64,000 nt of DNA from Exophiala sp. HKRS030. Its lineage: Eukaryota > Ascomycota > Eurotiomycetes > Chaetothyriales > Herpotrichiellaceae. Position numbers and translations under genes: made by a program. Where the stretch lies: positions 1,860,001 through 1,924,000 of the forward strand of contig JAHWDD010000006.1 of assembly GCA_023897205.1 (NCBI GenBank). The letters run 5' to 3'. Of this stretch, positions 57,322 through 64,000 are shown one piece after another; position 1 is the first letter of the stretch; each line of letters begins with the position of its first letter. The notes beneath the pieces are model-generated. The model was not told the DNA's origin. It was given only the letters and a program-made list of their open reading frames with translations, and searched no databases.

Positions 57322-58467
57322 ATGGCGCCGCCTTCAGGGAAAAAGAAAAAGGACTCGAGTAGCACCAAACCCACACATATCTCCCGCGCTCATGTCAACA
57401 ACAGCATTGCACAGAAACGTCCCGAACCCGCGGCTCTTCCGGTAGAGCTACATCAAATGATTTTGGACGTGTTTCGTCGGGCGTTTTTTCCTCCCCACGA
57501 CCAACAACAAGTGGAGGATGTCAAGACGGTGATTCAAGAGGTCAAAGGCCACCTCTACCAACGGGATTTTGTGAGCGCCTTCGCCAAGCAAGAATATCTA
57601 GATGCTTATGCACTGAGGTGGAGTGCTGCCCGCTCACTCGGATATACAGACATTCTCTTACATCGCGACTTGCAGCCGGTGTGGGTTATTACTACTACTC
57701 CTAGCGGAACTGATCCGTCTACTACTACTGCTGCTGCTACTACTACTGCAACTCCGCGTAGAGACACCGAAGGCGGCGCTACGAAAGTCGCTTGCATTGG
57801 AGGTGGCGGAGGGGCGGAAGTGGCTGCATGTGCTGCGGCTATAGCGCATTATTCCAGACAATCCCTCTCGAGTGGTCTGGAAGTACATGCCATCGACGTT
57901 GCAGACTGGTCTGGATGTCTTGACAAGCTAGCAAACAACTTGTGCACTCCTCCACCTCCACTCTCACTCTCGACCTATCCGAGCGAGGGCGCAAAGGTGG
58001 CCGCCAATGATAGGCCCTCCTCCTCCTTGGTCACGAGTGATTTGTTCTCCCACCGCTTTTCTCAATGCGACATCCTCGCCGTCGAGGAAGGGAAGCTACG
58101 TGAGATGCTTGGATCTGTTCGCCTATGCACCATCATGTTCACACTCAACGAGTTCTTTTCGACCTCGATATCACGGACGACCGCATTCTTGCTGGCGCTT
58201 GGCGACATCATGCAGCCCGGCTCGTGGTTCCTCGTCGTCGACAGTCCAGGGTCTTACTCCGAGGTCAAATTGGGCCAGGGTCAGGGTCAGACCAAGAAGT
58301 ACCCAATGAAATGGCTTCTCGATCACGCCTTACAGGACGTCGCACAGGGTAAGTGGAAAAAACGAGTCTCGGATGATTCACGTTGGTTCAGATTGAATTC
58401 TTCCTTGAAATACCCCTTGGAGTTGGAGAACATGAGGTATCAAATCCATCTCTACCAGAGGACATGA
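57322..58467 (+). CDS. BMT6: BMT6-like 25S rRNA uridine-N3 methyltransferase
   Basis: A 381-codon frame from MAPPSGKKKKDSSSTKPTHISRAHVNNSIAQKRPEP, a basic nucleolar-type N-terminus. Then come LHQMILDVFRRAF and VKGHLYQRDFVSAFAKQEYLDAYALRWSAARSLGYTDIL, typical of the family. The SAM-binding motif I is VACIGGGGGAEVAACAAAI (~156-174), the acidic loop EVHAIDVADWSGCLDKL follows, and LCTIMFTLNEFFSTSISRTTAFLLALGDIMQPGSWFLVVDSPGSYSEV matches the post-motifs of Pfam Methyltransf_34, to which yeast Bmt6 belongs. The C-terminus DDSRWFRLNSSLKYPLELENMRYQIHLYQRT is also characteristic. An ACT/GCT triplet run (57719-57750) codes for a Thr/Ala insert. The family is firm; the modified uridine is inferred. Confidence 0.9.
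   Translation: MAPPSGKKKKDSSSTKPTHISRAHVNNSIAQKRPEPAALPVELHQMILDVFRRAFFPPHDQQQVEDVKTVIQEVKGHLYQRDFVSAFAKQEYLDAYALRWSAARSLGYTDILLHRDLQPVWVITTTPSGTDPSTTTAAATTTATPRRDTEGGATKVACIGGGGGAEVAACAAAIAHYSRQSLSSGLEVHAIDVADWSGCLDKLANNLCTPPPPLSLSTYPSEGAKVAANDRPSSSLVTSDLFSHRFSQCDILAVEEGKLREMLGSVRLCTIMFTLNEFFSTSISRTTAFLLALGDIMQPGSWFLVVDSPGSYSEVKLGQGQGQTKKYPMKWLLDHALQDVAQGKWKKRVSDDSRWFRLNSSLKYPLELENMRYQIHLYQRT
57719..57750 (+). repeat. ACT/GCT triplet run inside BMT6-like gene
   Basis: Alternating ACT and GCT codons make a Thr/Ala-rich insert between the N-terminal helices and SAM motif I. Confidence 0.75.
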
Positions 58468-58691
58468 TGGGAAAGAATATGAAAAGGCAGAAACCTGATC
58501 GGATTTGTCTTGTCATGTTATTGAACCTTTTCTTTATTTTTTGGTCTGGACTAGATAAGGTAGTAGTGCAATGTCACGCCAATCAAGTTAATGATGCCAT
58601 GCCGATGCCCTTTTTCTATCCATGCTGTGTCGTGATGAGATTGAACCCCCGAATGCTAGTAGCCCTGGATGTGTCTTGTGACTTTGGTAGT

Positions 58692-59522
58692 CTATTCATC
58701 ATCCTCGTCACCCTCCTCGTTGACGACGTTGAAGAATCTCAACTCGTAGACACCGTTGCTGGTCGACACGACACGAAGCCAATCACGGAGTTGTTGCTTC
58801 TTGAGGAACTTCTTGGTCCTATTGTGTTTTTCTGTTATCAGCCTAGTTCTCGATTTCTTTTTTCTTCTCTGGTAGGGATGTGTAGGGTGTAAGGAAGGCA
58901 AGAGACGTACAAGTACTTCAGGTAGCGACCGGAGAAAGGAATGTGAGTGACGACCTCGATCTTGCCATCGCCGATCTGGGAGATCTGGACGTTGTCGCCG
59001 AGGTTGCTGGTACGGCCCTCGACCTTGATGCGGTCGTGCAGGAACTTTTCGAAAGCCGAGAGGTCAAAGATCTTGTCGCTGACGGGTTGGCTGCAGTTGA
59101 TGGTGTACTGTTTTGAATATGAACGTCAGCACACTCACACCCCTTCTCACACGGTCTCTCTCGCGCGCGCACCCTCCCATCTTGCCTGATGAGAGACACA
59201 GCCGGTGAGCAATGGACGTTGAAATCATACCTTCTTGGTAACCTTTTGGTTCTTTGCGTTCTTGCCACCTCGGCCAGATGCCTATAATCCCAAAAAACCC
59301 TTAGCCTACTGCCTTTACTTTTTCTCTTCTCATGTCTTCACTTGGGGGGAGGGGTTGTGAGGTTCCTCAATGCGTTTTCGCTGCAACATCTCGCGCGAAA
59401 CGGCAGAGAAGAGGTAGGACAACCACACACCCTTGAATGGGACATGGAGGGCAGCAAAGCGGTTCGGTTTCGTTTCACCGGTGAAGTCTTACCTTGGATG
59501 CGACGGGTCGTGTTGGTGCCAT
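58692..59522 (-). CDS. RPL22: 60S ribosomal protein eL22
   Basis: Four exons: 59522-59493 (MAPTRPVASK), 59281-59231 (ASGRGGKNAKNQKVTKK), 59107-58911 and 58818-58692, giving 134 residues. The protein reads through YTINCSQPVSDKIFDLSAFEKFLHDRIKVEGRTSNLGDNVQISQIGDGKIEVVTHIPFSGRYLKYLTKKFLKKQQLRDWLRVVSTSNGVYELRFFNVVNEEGDEDDE-type sequence (given here only as landmarks: SGRYLKYLTKKFLKKQQLRD at the exon 3/4 join). The acidic tail is typical. Introns have GTAAGA, GTATGA and GTACGT donors and TAG or CAG acceptors. The large first intron (about 210 nt) near the start is usual for ribosomal protein genes. A Pro/Leu-like upstream ORF on the same strand is not part of it. Confidence 0.97.
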
Positions 59523-59925
59523 CTTGTATGTGTGTTTGGGAGTGAGAAGTTGTCGGTCGCAAAGAGGTCGATATCCTGCGCCTTTGTTGTTTCGGTTTGT
59601 GGTGAGTGGTTGAGGGAGAATGAAAGAAACTGCGCTCTGTTCTTAAGACCGGTGAACTTTTTGGGATTTGGAGATTAGCGCAGTCTGTGTGCCATTGTGG
59701 GCGGGTCCGAGCCAAGACAAGAAATATCCATCACGTGACGTTGACTAAGCACTCGACCTCCGCAAGGCTGTGAGGGTGCAAGGCTGTCTCGAGTTAGCTA
59801 GTCACTCCGTCGCAGTTTGTGTGCCGCTCCATGATACAGTATATGCGATTCAATCTGTTTTACAAATTCTTTGATCATATGTGTCCTATCGAGTCGTCCT
59901 CTCATGCATTTTGTCATTGCGCACC
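59523..59925. promoter_or_regulatory. eL22 promoter and P450 3' flank
   Basis: About 400 bp. The eL22 leader is T/C-rich on the minus strand. No gene is visible; a specific ribosomal-protein promoter element cannot be named with certainty. Confidence 0.45.
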
Positions 59926-61865
59926 CTAGTTATCAAAGGCAGAAAAAACATCCCTTTTTGCTTCCTCATACTCTCGAAGAATGGTTTCCTTTCTCTTCTC
60001 CGATCGAACCTTGACGTCCAACGCATACGGCTTCGCACAAACTAAGAAGCCTTCACTGTAGCCCGTTCGAGGGTCAACATCCGGCTCGACGATGTTTCCA
60101 TCCTCATCTTTCCCGGGTCCAAACTCGAACGCCCACAAAAGTTTGGCGATGCCGAGGAACAGGTTTCTTTCGGCAAGATGGATTCCAGGACAAAGACGTC
60201 TTCCTGAACCGTACCCGTAATGATCTCTGTCATCGGGGTTGGACGATTGAGCTAGCTCCGACGCCAATGCGGTGATTCCCTTGTAGTGATCCGGATCAAA
60301 GACGTCGGGGTTAGGGAACTTCTTTTCATCGTGGTGCATGCCCCAAGCATTGATAAAGACCACGGATCCCTTAGGGATCTTGTAGCCCTCGATCCAATCA
60401 TCTGAGTTTCGCAGTCAGCCACGTGTGGGTGTGTTCGGGTGGTTCATTGACTTACCTTCGTCTACAGCATGTGGGAAAGCCAAAGGTACCACTACGATTC
60501 ATTAGCAGGGAACATGTTTGCAAACCAAGCAAGTCTGTCGAGAGCGATGATGAACGGTATTGACCAAATAATGACATACCTGGTCGCCATCGCATGGCTT
60601 CTTTCACTGTTGCTGCAATGTAGGGCAAACTCGCATAGTCAGACCAGAGAGGACTTCTGTCCTCACCAATGACGCTGTCGATCTCCTTCTGTGCCTTGCG
60701 CATGACTTCGGGCCACTTGACAAACGCCTGAATGGCAGCGAGTATTATACTCGAAGACGTGTCGCTTGCCCCTTCCATCATGGTGCCCCCAAGGAAGTAC
60801 AACTGATGTCTGGTCAGGTCGAGCTTATCTTTCTGGTCCAGCACCCTGTCCATGAAACTGTACTTGGGTCCTACGGTTTCCCGTCTCTTCTCCAGGCCAG
60901 TGAGCATATCGTTGTATAAATCGTTCATCGCTTTCCCGACGTGACTGGCTCTGGTCCGCCAGTTGCCAAAGACAGCTTCTGGAACGTAATGTAACGCGGG
61001 GAAGATGTCGACCGGTGGCGTATTGCCGGGCTCCATCACGACAGACCAGTCCTCCATCAAGTTATACAAGCGCAGCATATGCTCAGTGTTGACGGTCGGG
61101 CTGCGTACACCCCAGATCGTTCCGCACGCAATGCTATTTGTGAATCGCTTTGGGTGCCACATGTGCTGGTCAGGCTGGATGAGGAAGTCATGCAACAGTT
61201 GGCTGGCTTCAGCTTGTTGCAGAGGAAGATGGTCTTTCATCACGATGCTCTCCATGAAGTGTTGGTGAATGACTTTGCGGTACCGTTGCCATACTTTGCC
61301 ATAGTGTGCGATCAGAACGTGGTCGCCACCTGTGATGAGGTTATGCGAGACGTAGCTGTGAGGGCGGTTACTGTAGATGCCGGACTTCTTGTCGATGAGT
61401 TGTTTCACAAGTCGACGGTCAGTGAGTACGACGGCCGTTGCAGGTCCGAGTTTAAGGGAGAAGATTCCGCCGTAAGTCTGGCAATTGAGTCAATTCCATC
61501 GCGGCAACATAATATCAGAGAGGAGTACCTTTGCCCATTCTGTGAACCTATTGCAATAAACTGTGAGTCCTCTCTTCACATGGTACGGATAGCGGGTGTA
61601 GAAACAGTCTTGACTCACTTGAGATATGATCCTTTGGTGGGTATTTGATGGGCGTTACCTATGATGGCTGTGGTAGGAGGGCCTGCGATGATAAATGTCA
61701 GTCAGTATACCTGGCATGGCTTTTACAGGCTTTCCAGCGGGATGGAAGACAGGACAGCTTACCAGGAGGAAGACCTTTCTCTCGTCGTCCCACAAAGGCG
61801 TATGCATAGAACAAGAAGGCGCACAGCAAGGCGCCTGCGATGGGTAGAACAGTCGTTAGGGCCAT
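59926..61865 (-). CDS. Cytochrome P450 monooxygenase
   Basis: Six exons join in frame: 61865-61763, 61682-61619, 61547-61529 (19 nt), 61477-60580, 60491-60456 (36 nt) and 60401-59926, giving 531 residues. The N-terminus is a membrane anchor, MALTTVLPIAGALLCAFLFYAYAFVGRR, followed by LPPGPP. The I-helix region reads GGTMMEGASDTSSS, the K-helix ExxR is EAMRWRP (~356-361), and the PERF-like region follows. The haem loop YGYGSGRRLCPGIHLAERN holds the ligand Cys at ~444. The layout resembles the CYP family containing O-methylsterigmatocystin oxidoreductase, common in ascomycetes. No polyketide, peptide synthetase or terpene gene lies next to it, so a secondary-metabolite cluster is not supported. 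Substrate unknown. Confidence 0.94.
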
Positions 61866-62668
61866 TTTGATATCTACTCCAGTTGTAATTTGCTTTGACA
61901 GAGTGAAACAGTATCGTAGAAGGGTCAAACAGTCAGCGGAGGTGAGGAGGATTTCGAGATTAATATACTGTCTGATCTGGCAGCGATAGGCGTCTTCGGC
62001 GTCTGCAACGTCGGTTCTGTTGTCTGAAATGTTGTACTCTGGACCCACTCTCCTCTTCTCGGCCTCACATCATCAATCCAGATGGCCTTCGCAAATGAGT
62101 ATAGTTACGGAGACTGAGTCGACGGATCGTACAGTACATGAGTCTGGGGTATTTCCTTTCATCGTCTTCTCCCCGCCCACATTAAGGGCAGGTTTGATGT
62201 GGTGACCCCGCGAAGTGATGCTACACCAAAGTTCCCACATAAGGAGAAGTCGTGGAGATTCTCCCACGACCGTCTGACTAGTCCCACAATGAGCCTTGAA
62301 ATCGTCGCGGACGATCAATGGGCAAGCCCAGGGTAAGCTAAGAACTTAGTCTGGTCAAAGACATCGAGAAGAATTGCTTGCGGGGATATTGATCTTGGTA
62401 TAAATACTCAATGTCATATAATATCCTAGCAAAGCCCAGTCTCCATCTCACTCGAGTTGTCCAGGGTGCCTTACATGACCATCACCGAGTAGCTTGTCCT
62501 CTGGTTGGATGTAAATTAAACGAACTGGCCGAGAAGATAGGGCCACCATGTAAGAATTCGGGGAGTTAAAACGCGGGGACTTAAGGCACGGTTAGACACT
62601 TGTTCAATGTATCTCAAATGTCCACGAGCCTGCCCTTGATGAGCATGAGATCGAACGAGTCCTAGACC
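61866..62668. other. Intergenic, P450 promoter side
   Basis: About 800 bp upstream of the P450 and downstream of the PARG gene; short ORFs only. Confidence 0.4.
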
Positions 62669-63862
62669 CTATGCCGAATCTGTCCCTGAGATTCCGTCGT
62701 CCTCGTCCTCGTCCTCACTGGTTGCCTCATCCGACTCTCCCGCTGGGGTATTGTCCGATCTCTTCCTCTCCAGTTGACTCGTCAGCTGAACACGGATATT
62801 CTCCAGGGTTGTCTTCAGAGAGGGATTCTTGGACTGGTCGATGCGTAAATCAAGCTCCTTGATCTTATCTTCGAGTTCTCTGAGCCCGGCCGTGTCACCA
62901 TCATCGCTCTCTTTAGATGTCTGATTTCCTCCATGCGCCTGCCTCTCAACTTCAAGGCCGTTGCCAAAATGCTTTGCAAAATCCGACGCCAGCTTGTCTT
63001 CTTTGATTGCAAACACGATCTCTTTCAAGCTGGCCCAGTCGGGCACTTTGCTGTCTCTGCCATCACCCAGGATAACTTTGTTGAAGGCTCGTGCAATCTC
63101 GACAACGGGATTCCCATATGCACCACATCCCCATGCGCCGAGCACGCACTTCTCGACGCCCTTTGCTCGTAGAATGTCCATGAGGCACTTGATCTGCCTG
63201 CTGGCAGTGTCGCGATCCTTCTGGCCGGCGTATTTCTTGTCGTTGTCAATGCCTTCCACGTCTGGAAAACGGAGCATGGCTGCACTTATAACATCAACCC
63301 ACCATCGATCGCCTTTGCCCAGATCTTTGCCAGTGTGGTCTCGGAACACCAATACATCCTCGGTCCATATGGCGCCGACTTCAGGCAAGCGGTAGAATTC
63401 GTCCTTCAGTGCCGGGTACAGCGTCGTTCGATTGCAGAGGCTTTCTTCTTGTGCAGTTGCACCGTTGAGAAACCCTCCTCCGGGCAGCAGGGGACTAGCC
63501 ATGTTCAGCACTGCCACGTTACTCTTAAGTCTAGACGACTTTCCATCGTCAATACCCCCTGAAGAAGCTTGACTCAACGCCCTTGCAACGACCAGGGTGT
63601 CCCCCTCAACCACACGAATTTTGACTTTCTCTCTCGCATCTCGCCGGTGTTTTCTGCTCTCTGTGCCTTTTGAGCTAATTCCTGCATCAACTGCAGATGC
63701 GTCCAAGATAAGCTCGCTGCTTTCCACGCCTTTCCTTGCCCTCGCATTACCGACCAAGAGCCCTGGGATGGTCTTGTGTGCCGTCAGCCTTGCAGCTTTG
63801 GCCCGTGCATCCTTACGCCGAGGCGGAGGGGCAAGGCCAAGTGACGGCTGTGATCGTCCCAT
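62669..63862 (-). CDS. Microbial-type poly(ADP-ribose) glycohydrolase-like protein
   Basis: A single frame; the ATG at 63862 gives MGRSQPSLGLAPPPRRKDARAKAARLTAHKTIPG and 397 residues, preferred over the ATG at 63949 because the family motif set starts with ARxKAAxLxAHKTxP. The macrodomain core contains SNVAVLNMASPLLPGGGFLNGATAQEESLCNRTTLYPAL, with the PARG signature GGG...QEE (~127-140), then VFRDHTGKDL, WWVDVISAAMLRFPD, and VLGAWGCGAYGNP near the end of the fold. This is the bacterial/DUF2263 (TIGR02452) type, which removes ADP-ribose chains. A C-terminal ~100-residue coiled-coil-like, acidic tail (LRELEDKIKELDLRIDQSKN, then SDEATSEDEDEDDG) is extra. Presence of this type in filamentous fungi is known; direct transfer cannot be judged here. 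Confidence 0.92.
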   Translation of the reverse strand: MGRSQPSLGLAPPPRRKDARAKAARLTAHKTIPGLLVGNARARKGVESSELILDASAVDAGISSKGTESRKHRRDAREKVKIRVVEGDTLVVARALSQASSGGIDDGKSSRLKSNVAVLNMASPLLPGGGFLNGATAQEESLCNRTTLYPALKDEFYRLPEVGAIWTEDVLVFRDHTGKDLGKGDRWWVDVISAAMLRFPDVEGIDNDKKYAGQKDRDTASRQIKCLMDILRAKGVEKCVLGAWGCGAYGNPVVEIARAFNKVILGDGRDSKVPDWASLKEIVFAIKEDKLASDFAKHFGNGLEVERQAHGGNQTSKESDDGDTAGLRELEDKIKELDLRIDQSKNPSLKTTLENIRVQLTSQLERKRSDNTPAGESDEATSEDEDEDDGISGTDSA

Positions 63863-64000
63863 CGAAAAGCAGAGGAGAGTCCTTGTTTTGGACCGCCTCG
63901 TGGTGATGATGAGAGTCTCAAGATAATCAAGTGGCAAGAGATGCCGCACTCATCGAAATTGAGGACCACACAATGATACGTCATCGAACGACTGTCACAC
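63863..64000. other. Right-edge flank of the PARG-like gene
   Basis: Leader region of the PARG-like gene. An in-frame ATG at 63949 could extend it. Nothing else can be said from 138 bp. Confidence 0.3.

Noticed and set aside
59338..59715. 125-codon minus ORF starting MARTRPQW over the eL22 first exon
   Set aside because: Different frame from the clear eL22 exon 1; it covers the promoter and first intron.

Overview
The window is nuclear DNA of a filamentous ascomycete (Pezizomycotina; Eurotiomycetes-like by feel, but I cannot fix the order). The evidence is short GT-AG introns of about 50 to 100 nt with CTAAC/CTGAC branch sites, a CFEM protein, a Pezizomycotina-type Vps27 FYVE domain, a DUF6914-like protein, a bacterial-type PARG, and moderately spaced genes on both strands. 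I saw no transposon, CRISPR array, rRNA or prokaryotic feature.

Layout. 1-5.6 kb: the N-terminal part of a Ser/Pro-rich conserved protein running off the left edge, a possible PXA-like gene, and HBS1 (ribosome rescue GTPase). 6.2-15 kb: three consecutive genes of ubiquitin-dependent membrane trafficking, namely a Doa4/USP8-type deubiquitinase, its divergently transcribed neighbour VPS27 (ESCRT-0), and an arrestin-domain (ART) adaptor. 16.8-18.4 kb: glutathione-dependent formaldehyde dehydrogenase with eight exons. 19-21.7 kb: weak ORFs, then TIM9. 22.9-23.1 kb: a tRNA-Tyr gene with two interruptions. 23.9-25.2 kb: a glycerophosphodiester phosphodiesterase. 26.7-29.1 kb: a dynamin/Mx-like GTPase. 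30.4-31.8 kb: gamma-tubulin. 32-38 kb: gene-poor, with a possible small Cys-rich protein, a Ubl+AN1 zinc-finger protein and tRNA-Leu(AAG). 38-47 kb: a DUF6914-like protein, PMP3, a CFEM membrane protein and a conserved protein of unknown function. 48-50 kb: CDC14. 52-54.7 kb: a Pro/Ser-rich protein with three FNPGA-type repeats. 57-64 kb: BMT6-like rRNA methyltransferase, ribosomal protein eL22, a cytochrome P450 and a microbial-type PARG.

The most unusual observation is the tRNA-Tyr(GTA) gene at 22926-23085 (minus). It carries a canonical 31-nt intron after position 37 and also a 55-nt insertion in the D-loop. The insertion starts GTGAGT, ends GCAG, and has CTAAC about ten bases before its end, the hallmarks of a fungal spliceosomal intron. 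Removing exactly that segment restores a normal D-arm (A14, G18G19, A21). It is either a spliceosomal-type intron in a Pol III tRNA gene or a new kind of D-loop intron. Exon borders throughout were derived by hand from reading frame, splice signals and family expectation.
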